Positions 18,601 through 25,041 are shown, counted from the first letter of the stretch. The stretch is DNA of 39,020 nt from Butyrivibrio sp. (GCA_017470505.1 JAFUYO010000023.1:1-39020); one strand, 5' to 3'. The notes: a model not told the origin generated them from the letters alone. A program made the numbers and translations.

Positions 18601-20876
18601 CCAATTCAGGAAGTACCATATTTTATTTGGAAGTGGCACCCAGTGATGAACCTAGCTGGACAAACCTAAGAACAGACGCGTCGCAAAATGTAACGAGAAA
18701 TATGTTTAAGAACGCTCCTGACATCAATTCTGTCGGAAAAGCTACTAATGGTGATGTTGTCTTTTGGAGAAATGGGGCGATTCGTGTATTTGTTGACGGG
18801 TACACTACTTATGCTTATGCATTAGACGATGGAACACTTAGGACTGATATACCTGATAGGGCCGGATCTAATTCACGAAATATAACCATATATCTGATGA
18901 GAAATACCTATACCATGAGCTTTGTTGATACGAGTCTTAGGGCAGGGACGAATTATCCTACATCATATCTGTATAAGCAGGAAATACCAAGGCTTCCAAG
19001 AGCTGATGAAATAGTCAGTCCGGGAGATGATTACATATTTGATGGGTGGTATACTTCCAGTGCATACGCTGTGAAGATTGCCGGTGCGGATGGTGTGATA
19101 GATGACGGATACAAGGCGTTGGAATCAACACTTTTGGACTCAAATGGCAATCTACTCATGAACTGTGAGAATATACAGGTATTTGCCAAGTGGGCACCAA
19201 AGCACTGCATCATTACATTTAATCCATTCTATCCTGATGCAAGGTTTTATGGAATAGACAACAGACTTACGGTATCGCCTAATCCGGTAGATTATGGAAG
19301 TACTATCGCAACTCTTCCGGATGTGCTGCCTCCACAGGGAACAATCTATGCTGATAGAGACATAATTGAAGAAGATGACGAGATATTCTATGTGCAAAAA
19401 AATGCAGCAGGAGCACCAATCCTAAAATATAAATTCCTGGGATGGTATAAGTACACTGGATTTGATACACCCAGCAGCATGGAGGATCTTGTGGTTCAAT
19501 TTGTTCCAGGGACAGATGCGAGTGCAGGTGCGACTCAGGTCACAGATCATACGGTACTCTATGCTAAGTGGCAGCAGGTACTCGGAGAAGCTATATATAC
19601 AATTGTCTGTCTTGATTATTCGAATGGTGGCGAAGAAATATTCAGTGTTCAGAGATCTGGAACAGCTGGTGAGACTGTTACTATAGCGCCTCCTGCGTTT
19701 GATGATCCTACTGATAAGGACGTGAAGATAACAAAAGGTAAATATGAGGATTTGAAAGAATATGAGGCTCTTTCAAATGCAATAACCAGAACGCTGACCA
19801 GTGGAATGACGTTCAAGTTTAGGTACAGAAAATCCATAGATTGGACGTATACCGTCAAGAATGTCTTGCATGTTGGTGAGAAGGGCGTCGGTAAAGGCAT
19901 TGATATACTGATAAATAGTACAGATTATAAGACTACATATAATCAGGTACAGTTTGCAGCATCTGATCTTGAAGGGTATTCAATTTACGAATATCAGATT
20001 GCTGAAGAGGATCCTATTGTAAAGACTGATACCAGTGGATACATACCGATTGAAAAGCCTGAGGATAGTGACGTTCTTGAAATAACCGTTCGCTACACTC
20101 TAGATGATGGAGTAGTTATTGCCAAGAACAAAACTACCGATTACTACCAGTATGATCCGGTTGATTTGGCAGATGTTCCTGAAGGAGTATTTGATTGGGC
20201 AGACACTGTATACAAGCCTGCAATTATTTACACCATAAACGGAAAAGAAACCTACGAGATCATTGAAAGAGCAGAGGAATCGGGAGATTCGACCGCTGTG
20301 ATAAAGACTATATCTGAGACTAATCCCGGATCTTATGAGGTAACAATGAAAATCGGTGCTGTCAGCTCAACTGAGCCTCTTACGTACCTTGCTCTTAGTG
20401 ATATTGGAAAGACAGATGTCTCGATTAAGAAGTCAGCGCATGCTTTGCGATTCACATTTGACGCAGAAGATCCTACATCAACAGCTCAGATTTACTATGC
20501 ATTTGCCGGTAGCCACGCAGGGTATTGGTATTGGGATAAGGAACTGAATTATCGTATCGGTGCAGACGGTGACAGTATAGTATCAGCTGACATAAGTGCT
20601 CTTACAGGGGATGTTCTTGCAAATGCACAAAAGATACTCGATGGAATTAATGCGACATATGATCAACAGACTAGTGAGTATAAGTCATTCTTCGTGATTG
20701 TAGGAACTGATGCATACACAGTAGTTGACCGACATGGAAACCTTAGAAACGGTGCAATGTTGAACAATGACTTGGTAGCCCATGTAGAAAGCAGTACGGA
20801 GACTGACAATGCGTATGAGATCAAATTGTACGATACTACAGGAGCAGTGATTGGAAGTGTAATTGTATATCTCTAA
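12633..20876 (+). CDS. Giant prepilin-like adhesin (2747 residues) with GLUG and InlB-type repeats
   Basis: The N-terminus is a complete type III prepilin signal: a basic leader (TRKKRHRR), Gly17-Phe18 as the cleavage site, then FTLVELLMVVLIIGIL with the conserved Glu at +5 (Glu22) and a long pilin helix to about residue 65. Everything after that is atypical. About residues 480-880 hold some ten GLUG-like repeats (GGFIGE, GGLIGY, GGIIGN, GGLVGG, GGLVGV, GGAVGS), a beta-helix type found in surface adhesins. About residues 1030-2320 hold repeated strand units of the InlB-B/Listeria-Bacteroides type (LYYDR, FDGWY, VFAKW, FLGWYKY, LYAKW). Residues 2320-2747 continue as beta-rich modules. Usual pilins have 120-250 residues. 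GGGAG-type ribosome site at 12619-12625 precedes ATG. The likely role is a pilus-borne adhesin held by its pilin helix at the fibre tip; this is inference from architecture and from the three minor pilin genes that follow. Confidence 0.88.
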   Translation: MSIVKSVFTRKKRHRRGFTLVELLMVVLIIGILSGITAVGSVVMYRNMKQTQLDKTAETIFHAAQDRLSELYAYGKESEVEFDDASLSMSVSTGEEGKSAKVLFVTRDVIDNSSYSTEARNAARIIMGDDTVNADVFSNSWIVEYQPETCRVLNVIYTDKEGTGLGSFGRNINALTPMADLIEDLQDHAFSSRRYKYGWYGEGTPIVTEVKQIGNTSVDVDIINEENLYAHVKVSIGWEDDLTSTEISKFLENKSLTLRIQDADAASSSAAYKDFVIPAKGLFLSHDTTLTNAGGYYNAKSDADAGSGVNYVTNKYLTASFDMLLDSLSAGAFTGSNTLKTFDGYGTGITPGSNFYLIATVASTDGSTPTVQDYDVDNSLFAGYAAGTAKKAYIEYGRHLQNVARAQITDFNAIQIADLDFGLVTTVARDTNLDEFNKYWASVYPDVDGFTIYTPENSDKLLTYDGQNHVIKNIKINRTTADGKNSGIFGDLSKLSSVRNVIITGDNENSTKVSAAATEAVGMFAAKLTGISNLEITKCYVNKVSVDGASTTSLGGFIGEISASVSSATITDCAMMSVSAGATTRGKYSGAFAGKVAGKIDGTFTGTNLYAFGGTVKASEASGGLIGYSDAAPVYFTISGCKVSGTEVTASSGNAGGIIGNANNTTITLNADCAAAGCTIRSAGGNAGGLVGGAYGLLYITDSECYMPTLSDSAVVAGKVSQEFAKAIGLTEATGETNVTYDNLHTLNVFKYVSELKTAAAVSELKWISGSQNAGGLVGVSSKDITVKHSFASGVLSSSANAGGAVGSTSGKLSAVGSYADFYISGKKVGGFVAACDEASTFDTSYTAGFLVGTADTAGGFAPVQVGNISNSYSVFNFDDVSNSTLFAGNAEEDEEHTLDTNGTVANYPDVDEHHYYPVALSSLGKAYYVYSSTDFDVDNENAVVITAAELANNMNEDGVTLLSASGTDNAHFVKGQGTGNTAPYLMASFLGDKLHNYPFPTLTCDKFVGSTASTTVLKHYNDWLIIDDSKYSIELWYMVYDENLGGLKTNVTGVGPTGMKYIKRVKAVPVTINGQTEYQINAGTRNSFSGYKFVGYFDPVTASKPLTASSAFDRTKKMDYLYSGISNKITKKMKTGDIILQTSITRNNTFGVTCADHAKIFEKDKSSTYTSTRRLYAVYRYNKPYTVSLSFVEYELPEADAKTESRTLQQIYNGSKLAPVQTFEVIYKEPGRSNYPNLASDEEVTQDYIAEKQLFDQYKASGDKTAYESALAALEAQRSTANQVITRSVPNYTEAGYDLFDIDRLYTNKLVTSEYRDNVKAKPVYTMVRISPDTKDPDGNDIEYKDRCLKIEARDDNKISMSTNKAYQYVVVYNTNRARQTLNLVFRNTEPVEDGTVPIVNSHDDLSADLAEREFMIDSSNTYMVRVSGRGFTDKGLFLDDLMKKESHPSFTGFELNTADSTYVHSSDGTETVTLYYDRSKYVLSFRLNDSGETPKEKYYDSEDRPEVVDLYYRQEYQGKLWEIASTDIEVTISGNNTSDLRNSNNIQIGTITSYGGYYYWRRERSFGSYEELEDYIRTGYDEDSGVFTLLFYYDDGDYYWDDYSWSKTGGDYTYAFNRSGFFLSGFKYYHEDSDGSEHFNGRSYSYAGEVKTVNDILTMPAGNVMVEPIWTQDPKHLRVEIYYQSAYDDVSAEDPNKEYEFYNAMTYDVTNGVATTRNRNKISISALVASVNKSLVDYLEPYFAAGDFYKRTEHNLTGTGFNPYVSNEANSVRYGYPHDSGNDTMVVALYYDRAPVEYRFHFTTSDYGFNSDNVRYNIRSQWGDFVSLSDLYNYSGNDAEHLALKNELINKTGEYVAVGKHAKVKVVNDNHSVVANTTIDYGGVNGTRYRTISVNSNNSSVKFGTTIYYQSLYGAPAVFSSDNSSLIPYWYCYMGKSDPEILQRYIIGGSTAYGGATYYNDFSLQYFADISTDTASLSKDLYPYYPPANSGSTIFYLEVAPSDEPSWTNLRTDASQNVTRNMFKNAPDINSVGKATNGDVVFWRNGAIRVFVDGYTTYAYALDDGTLRTDIPDRAGSNSRNITIYLMRNTYTMSFVDTSLRAGTNYPTSYLYKQEIPRLPRADEIVSPGDDYIFDGWYTSSAYAVKIAGADGVIDDGYKALESTLLDSNGNLLMNCENIQVFAKWAPKHCIITFNPFYPDARFYGIDNRLTVSPNPVDYGSTIATLPDVLPPQGTIYADRDIIEEDDEIFYVQKNAAGAPILKYKFLGWYKYTGFDTPSSMEDLVVQFVPGTDASAGATQVTDHTVLYAKWQQVLGEAIYTIVCLDYSNGGEEIFSVQRSGTAGETVTIAPPAFDDPTDKDVKITKGKYEDLKEYEALSNAITRTLTSGMTFKFRYRKSIDWTYTVKNVLHVGEKGVGKGIDILINSTDYKTTYNQVQFAASDLEGYSIYEYQIAEEDPIVKTDTSGYIPIEKPEDSDVLEITVRYTLDDGVVIAKNKTTDYYQYDPVDLADVPEGVFDWADTVYKPAIIYTINGKETYEIIERAEESGDSTAVIKTISETNPGSYEVTMKIGAVSSTEPLTYLALSDIGKTDVSIKKSAHALRFTFDAEDPTSTAQIYYAFAGSHAGYWYWDKELNYRIGADGDSIVSADISALTGDVLANAQKILDGINATYDQQTSEYKSFFVIVGTDAYTVVDRHGNLRNGAMLNNDLVAHVESSTETDNAYEIKLYDTTGAVIGSVIVYL

Positions 20877-20912
20877 TGGTTAGGTTACTTTTGAAATAAT
20901 GGAGATGCCAAA

Positions 20913-21848
20913 TTGAGAAAAGTTCTTTTTCACAAAAAAAGAATAATGCCTAAAAAGCTGAGATCTCAGAGAGGTGCTTCAGTGATCTTTGCCCTGGTGT
21001 CGTTTATGTTTGCAGCAATGATTTCCTTTGTGGTGGTCAATGCCGCATACAGCGCGGCAGCCAGGGTGAGGAATCTGAAGTATGATGAGCAGTCATTTCT
21101 GCTTGCTCAGTCTATGACAGGTATCATCACTGAGGCGCTTGCAGGGAGCGGAGCTGTGGCCCAGCTCCCTGACGGCAGCCAGCTCAATTCGCCATCTGGA
21201 ACCCTCAAGTATGACGCTTTGACAGTCAGTTATCAGTACATCGAGCAAAAAGAAACTTCACTTACAGGTACAACTTCTGTGAGATTCTACAATGCGTCTG
21301 AGAATGGTTCTTCATTTGTAAAAAGTACGACGAAAGGCGCGAGTAAAAAGACCTTTACTTATTTTAAGGGGAAGGCCTTAACCGCAGGTACTGCGGCAGC
21401 TTCTGTTCAGACCATGATTTTTGATATGGCTAAGAGAATCGATCAGGGACTGGCAGATGCTGATGGAAATGTTAAGGCTATGGAAACACTTAGGATAACC
21501 TATAAAAATCCTGATTCAGAAGATGAATACATGGTAACTACAGAGTTTACTATGGACAAGTCATATTCGATAAATGCGGTCACGACTGCAGTTGTTACGC
21601 CGAAATCCGGCGCCGGGAATTCAACATACATTGTGAGAATGGACGCGGGTGCAGCGGTGAGGACGGATAAACTGATATGTACGGGAACAAAGGATTCCAC
21701 AGGCAATACGATATCTGCTACGTTTTCAGACAAGATAGCTGATACTGCAGGAGAAGAGCTGGTAAAAGTGTCATGCTATTCTGTAACATGGCCACCCGAG
21801 CAGGTTAGAAGCGTTTATGTGACAGCACCTTCATCAGTTATACATTAA
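20913..21848 (+). CDS. PilX/GspK-like minor pilin
   Basis: This 311-residue protein has a long basic leader ending in KLRSQRG, then ASVIFALVSFMFAAMISFVVV, a hydrophobic pilin helix without Glu at +5, and an amphipathic continuation with AARVRNLKYDEQSFLLAQSMTG. That pattern matches PilX and GspK, the minor pilins that cap the pseudopilus tip and characteristically lack Glu5. The C-terminal 220 residues are a Ser/Thr-rich globular domain I cannot assign. The start is TTG 20913 with GGAG 9 nt upstream; the ATG at 20946 has no ribosome site and would shorten the leader. It lies 36 nt after the giant pilin. Confidence 0.75.
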   Translation: MRKVLFHKKRIMPKKLRSQRGASVIFALVSFMFAAMISFVVVNAAYSAAARVRNLKYDEQSFLLAQSMTGIITEALAGSGAVAQLPDGSQLNSPSGTLKYDALTVSYQYIEQKETSLTGTTSVRFYNASENGSSFVKSTTKGASKKTFTYFKGKALTAGTAAASVQTMIFDMAKRIDQGLADADGNVKAMETLRITYKNPDSEDEYMVTTEFTMDKSYSINAVTTAVVTPKSGAGNSTYIVRMDAGAAVRTDKLICTGTKDSTGNTISATFSDKIADTAGEELVKVSCYSVTWPPEQVRSVYVTAPSSVIH

Positions 21849-21869
21849 AATGTGGACTCGGAGTTTTTT

Positions 21870-22166
21870 ATGAGAATCATCAAAGGACTGAAGAAAAAGC
21901 TAACTTCAAAGCGAGGGGAAACGCTTACTGAGACAATTGTTTCCCTTCTTATAGTAGTTCCGGCCATGGTCATGCTGGCAGGGGCGATAGTTACTGCGGC
22001 CAGGATTAACAGCGAGGCGCGGAATTCTAAAGCTTCCAATTACCCTGATTTTACTACTGCGTCAGAGTCGTCAGGTAGTATTTCAGGAACAGGTGATGTC
22101 ACTTTTTCCGGTGGAAGCATAAAGTGGTGTCATGAGACGGATTCAATTTACTACTATTTTAGGTAA
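21870..22166 (+). CDS. Small minor pilin-like protein
   Basis: This 98-residue protein has a basic leader (MRIIKGLKKKLTSKRG), then ETLTETIVSLLIVVPAMVMLAGAIV. Gly at -1 and Glu at +5 of a prepilin signal are present, but +1 is Glu and not the usual Phe/Met. The helix continues to AARINSEARN and is followed by a short Ser/Gly-rich domain. I chose ATG 21870, which has CGGAG 7 nt upstream; a GTG at 21852 is in frame but has no ribosome site. It lies between the PilX-like and PilW-like genes, where a PilV/GspI-type minor pilin would be expected. The globular part is unusually small, so it could also be a linker pilin. Confidence 0.7.
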   Translation: MRIIKGLKKKLTSKRGETLTETIVSLLIVVPAMVMLAGAIVTAARINSEARNSKASNYPDFTTASESSGSISGTGDVTFSGGSIKWCHETDSIYYYFR

Positions 22167-22170
22167 GAAT

Positions 22171-22779
22171 ATGAAGAAAGCTGCAAAGAAACTCAAAACT
22201 AAATTATCAGGTAAAAAAGGCTTTACGCTGGTTGAGGTTCTTTTCTCCGTGATGATCCTGATGCTCTCGACGTCAATTATGATCCAGTGCTTTGCGCTCG
22301 GGATGGGTCACATAGTCAGGGAGACCAGGGCGTCGGAGGCGCAGCTTCTTTGCTCGTCACTTACATCATCGCTTCAGAACGAGCTGACTTATGCCCGCGA
22401 CATAAAGGTTACCGACGGAAAGCTGGATACTTATTTTAGCAGTTCAAGAGGTATGGGGGCGGGATGCAGCATAGTAATCGATAACGGCGAAGTTAAGATA
22501 ACAAATGCAACTACGGAGTATCCGCTCGTTTCAAGCGCAAACTACAAAGCAGCAAACCGTGTCGGTGTAAGCAGTGGAAACGAGTATTTCCTCCAGGCTT
22601 CTTTTAAAGATAATGCGATTACGTGGGATAGCACGAACGGAGTGTTTGTTGTGACGCTCTGGGTTGACGATGCTCTTCATCCTGTCGGCGCGGACGCTGC
22701 CAGGGACAAGGCTCTCGCCTACTCGAAGTTCAGCGTAAAGCCCCTCGCGGGAGTGAAGATGGCAGAAAGTGGAGGCTGA
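22171..22779 (+). CDS. PilW/GspJ-like minor pilin
   Basis: This 202-residue prepilin has a Lys-rich leader (KKAAKKLKTKLSGKKG) followed by FTLVEVLFSVMILMLSTSIMIQCF, a textbook type III signal with Glu at +5. The later part (about 65-200) has alternating strand patterns (YFLQASFKDNAITWDSTNGVFVVTLWVDD) like GspJ/PilW minor pilins. I chose ATG 22171, 4 nt after the preceding stop; the upstream in-frame ATG at 22132 lies inside the previous gene and would extend the leader unnaturally. It is the last gene of the operon, followed by a hairpin at 22853. With the two genes before it, it probably forms the tip-priming complex on which the giant pilin is mounted. Confidence 0.85.
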   Translation: MKKAAKKLKTKLSGKKGFTLVEVLFSVMILMLSTSIMIQCFALGMGHIVRETRASEAQLLCSSLTSSLQNELTYARDIKVTDGKLDTYFSSSRGMGAGCSIVIDNGEVKITNATTEYPLVSSANYKAANRVGVSSGNEYFLQASFKDNAITWDSTNGVFVVTLWVDDALHPVGADAARDKALAYSKFSVKPLAGVKMAESGG

Positions 22780-22852
22780 TTCTCTCAGAATAAACATAGC
22801 TTCTATCTGCATGATGAAAGTGCAGATGATCAAGGCTTAGATTTTAAAGAGG

Positions 22853-22873
22853 CCCGGGTGCATTGCATCCGGG
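22853..22873. terminator. GC-rich hairpin at the end of the pilus operon
   Basis: CCCGGGTG (22853-22860) pairs with CATCCGGG-type sequence ending at 22873, with one G-U pair and a 4-5 nt loop. There is no clear T-run on the plus strand and a short TCTTT on the minus strand, so it may end transcription from both sides. 22780-22935 contains nothing else I can name. Confidence 0.5.
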
Positions 22874-22935
22874 TCGCTTGATGTGCACAATCATTTATTT
22901 GATACAGAAGTGGAAAACATGAAGGCTGCACAGTA

Positions 22936-23430
22936 TTAGTTGCCGCTACCTTCATATTCTGAGAGCTTTTGCCTGAGTTTTGCTATTTCAGCATCTTTAT
23001 CAGCGATAGTTGCGTCCCTATCGGCGATAGTTGCGTCTTTATCGGCAATTGATGCCTTCATTTCGGCGTTTGCTGCTTTCATTTCAGCGCTTTCTGCTTT
23101 GAGAGCATCAACTTCCTGAGCGTACTCTTCAATCATCAGTTTTTCGGTATTTCTGTCAAGTATGGCGAGTTCTTCTGACCACATATTCATCACTCCTTCC
23201 ACATTAAGGCACATGTTATAGAGGTCTTCATACAATGCTTTAAAGTCTAGATAATGTTCTATCAGTTCAAAGGTCATTTCGGGATCATCGCAGCCGACAA
23301 ACGTAAGCCACGCGTCAAGCTTTGACTGTATACCTTCATTATGTAGCTTTTTGAGGAAGTTATCAACCGATATAAAAATAAAATTTTGCAGCAGATCAAG
23401 CTTTACGCCGGTATCTGAGAGCCCGTATTC
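22936..23430 (-). pseudogene. 5'-truncated PD-(D/E)XK (Rpn-type) transposase/nuclease, C-terminal remnant
   Basis: The minus-strand frame from 23430 down to 22936 is open but has no proper start at its upstream end, where a stop at 23431-23433 interrupts it. An internal ATG at 23277 allows a 113-residue product. The reading includes NFLKKLHNEGIQSKLDAWLTFVGCDDPEM, then IEHYLDFKALYEDLYNMCLNVEGVMNMWSEELAILDRNTEKLMI, which I recognise as the C-terminal half of Rpn-type recombination-promoting nucleases common in Lachnospiraceae. The nuclease core with its PD-(D/E)XK residues is absent, so the copy is dead as a nuclease. The end is a heptad coiled coil (DKDATIADRDATIADKDAEIA). The shorter product could still be made but has no known function alone. 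Confidence 0.75.
22991..23053 (-). repeat. Three 21-bp tandem repeats (heptads)
   Basis: Three near-identical 21-bp units (22991-23011, 23012-23032, 23033-23053) encode seven-residue coiled-coil heptads of the form D-x-D-A-x-I-A in the transposase remnant. Weaker 21-bp units continue to about 23100. Confidence 0.8.
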
Positions 23431-23485
23431 AGAACCAGTACATTAAACATCTGTCAAATGGTAGCAAAAAGGCGTAAATATAGTT

Positions 23486-23522
23486 TATAATTTTGGTAAT
23501 GATGAAGAAAGCGGGGAATTGA
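23486..23522 (+). promoter_or_regulatory. Possible -10 and shared 26-nt leader of the DUF4869 cassette
   Basis: A TATAAT at 23486-23491 has no convincing -35. The 26 nt at 23497-23522 match 24573-24598 at 24 of 26 positions, including the core GATGAAGAAAGCGGGGAATT and the ribosome site, so two genes in this accessory patch share a leader. Confidence 0.5.
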
Positions 23523-23529
23523 TCTATAT

Positions 23530-23982
23530 ATGCTTAGAGTATGGTTTGGCGATAAAGAAAATGCCATTTATAATACATCAGTATTCTTCAAGAACAGATA
23601 TAAAGATGAATGGATTGTTGATGATTTCGCCAAAAAAGTTATCGCTGATGTGGATCACTCAGAGGTGATAGATTCAAATAGCATAGAGAGCCCGGTTTTG
23701 GGGAATATATCACCACTTCAACTATCTGGCGGGGTCAAGGCGCTGATTCTTATGAAGCATTACCCGGGTAAGGTTTTTAACGCTTCCAATTGTGGAGATA
23801 ATTGTGCTAAGTGGATACTTGAACTTGGGGGAGAACAGGATTTTTCAATAAACCTCTTTCATGTTATGGATTTTGGAAATAGGAATTTCAATATAAGAAT
23901 ACTAAATGACAGAAAACTGGTTGTTCACAATATGCAGGAATTTCTGACAGCAGGTGCATTCTACCTCAGGGAGGATAAATAG
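23530..23982 (+). CDS. DUF4869 family protein
   Basis: This 150-residue protein has the features I associate with DUF4869: LRVWFGDKENAIYNTSVFFKNRY at the start, DEWIVDDFAKKVIADVDHSEVIDSN, then SPVLGNISPLQLSGGVKALILM and NCGDNCAKWILELG, ending in a MDFGN segment. The family has no established function that I know of. There is no signal peptide or membrane helix, so it is cytoplasmic. It is AT-richer than the pilus genes and sits in a patch bounded by a transposase remnant, which points to acquired DNA. The next gene begins 2 nt after its stop, so the two are surely one unit. The GGGGAATT leader provides its ribosome site about 10 nt before ATG 23530. Confidence 0.85.
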   Translation: MLRVWFGDKENAIYNTSVFFKNRYKDEWIVDDFAKKVIADVDHSEVIDSNSIESPVLGNISPLQLSGGVKALILMKHYPGKVFNASNCGDNCAKWILELGGEQDFSINLFHVMDFGNRNFNIRILNDRKLVVHNMQEFLTAGAFYLREDK

Positions 23983-23983
23983 T

Positions 23984-24469
23984 ATGCGCGGAGAATTTAA
24001 GGTAAAGGTAAGGAACAGCCGGAACAATTACACTTTTTCATTGAGAAGGAATACTACTGTTTTAAAGGGCGAAAGTGGAAGAGGAAAAACTACGCTGTTT
24101 GACATGATTCATGAACATAACCGCTTCGGAAAGGAAAGTGGGATAAGTATTTCCTGTGATAGAGAACTAATTGCCGTTATGGGAGATACCTGGGAAAATG
24201 AGATTGTAGGTAATCCGGGCAAAATCATTGTAATAGATGAGGACAGCCACTTTATCAGATCGAAAGATTTTGCAAGGGTTGTCAGGGGGAGTGATAATTA
24301 TTATCTCCTTATCACAAGAAACTATCTTGCGGAGCTTCCGATAAGTGTTGATGAGATTTATGAGTTGAAAGGGGCAAAAAACAAAAAGTTTAGCAGGGTA
24401 TATTCAGATGCTGATAGATATTACGAAGGACTCAAAATACAAGAAATACAACAAAGACAAGATTTCTGA
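23984..24469 (+). CDS. Small P-loop ATP-binding protein paired with DUF4869; C-terminus probably frameshifted
   Basis: The 161-residue product has Walker A GESGRGKTT (about residues 29-37) after an ABC-like strand start (FSLRRNTTVLKGESG) and a Walker B-like IIVIDEDSHF near residue 86. It lacks an ABC signature motif and is too short for a full transporter ATPase, so it is a minimal AAA/ABC-type NTPase of unknown role. I chose ATG 23984, with GGGAGG 10 nt upstream and 2 nt after the DUF4869 stop. After YEGLK the frame ends quickly in IQEIQQRQDF. In the +1 frame the text continues sensibly to TGA at 24534-24536. Removing one A from the AAAA run (about 24433-24436) would join the two, giving about 183 residues. 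Either this copy is slightly truncated or the slip is real in the genome or an error. Confidence 0.75.
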   Translation: MRGEFKVKVRNSRNNYTFSLRRNTTVLKGESGRGKTTLFDMIHEHNRFGKESGISISCDRELIAVMGDTWENEIVGNPGKIIVIDEDSHFIRSKDFARVVRGSDNYYLLITRNYLAELPISVDEIYELKGAKNKKFSRVYSDADRYYEGLKIQEIQQRQDF

Positions 24470-24536
24470 TTTCTATATGCAGGATAAAACCGAAAGTGCA
24501 ATCAGAAAATGCATAAAGGGAATTGATCTTGGCTGA
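24437..24536 (+). other. Out-of-frame continuation of the P-loop gene
   Basis: In the +1 frame relative to the P-loop gene, this stretch reads KYNKDKISDFYMQDKTESAIRKCIKG and then IDLG and stop. Its composition is that of a real charged C-terminus. It has no start or ribosome site of its own, so it is best read as the lost tail of the preceding gene. Confidence 0.65.
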
Positions 24537-24572
24537 GTATTGACTGTGTTGAGAATCCTTCGGATCTCACAT

Positions 24573-24598
24573 TAATAATGAAGAAAGCGAGGAATTGA
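24573..24598 (+). repeat. Second copy of the 26-nt leader
   Basis: This copy ends 3 nt before ATG 24602 and contains its GAGGAATT ribosome site. It differs from 23497-23522 at two positions only. Confidence 0.7.
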
Positions 24599-24601
24599 AT
24601 T

Positions 24602-24994
24602 ATGGAAAGTGTTGCTAAATTTCTTAAGGATGCGGGGACGTACTATCTGGCCACTGTTGAAGGAGACCAGCCGAGAGTAAGGCCGTTCGGCACGGCGCAT
24701 ATCTTTGAGGGGAAGCTCTATATCCAGACCGGCAAGGTAAAAGATGTCTCGAAGCAGATTCATAAAAATCCCAAGGTTGAGGTCTGTGCGTTCATGAACG
24801 GAGAATGGCTGAGAGTTTCCGGAGAGCTTGTAGAGGACGACCGCCTGGAGGCACGTCAGTCGATGCTTGACGCATATCCGTCTCTGCAGAACATGTACAA
24901 GGCGGACGACGGGAACACCGAGGTGTTCTATTTTAAGAACGCGACCGCAACCTTCAGCTCTTTTACCAGCGAGCCCAGAACAGTGAAGTTTTAA
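24602..24994 (+). CDS. Pyridoxamine 5'-phosphate oxidase-like (split-barrel FMN-binding) protein
   Basis: This 130-residue protein fits the small PNPOx-like split-barrel family: FLKDAGTYYLATVEGDQPRVRPFGTAHIFEGKLYIQTGKVKDVSKQIHKNPKVEVCAF, followed by GEWLRVSGELVEDDRLEARQSMLD. The TVEGDQPRVRPF segment and the K-x-x-Q-I-H-K-N-P-K-V motif are the usual flavin-binding edge and helix. Members bind FMN, F420 or haem and many have no known substrate, so true PNP oxidase activity should not be assumed. It is monocistronic, ending at a terminator (25042). It shares its leader with the DUF4869 cassette but its codon use is closer to the pilus genes. Confidence 0.9.
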   Translation: MESVAKFLKDAGTYYLATVEGDQPRVRPFGTAHIFEGKLYIQTGKVKDVSKQIHKNPKVEVCAFMNGEWLRVSGELVEDDRLEARQSMLDAYPSLQNMYKADDGNTEVFYFKNATATFSSFTSEPRTVKF

Positions 24995-25041
24995 GAGATT
25001 TGGGCGATTATAATAAAATGACGAGTGTTTTCACAAATATG

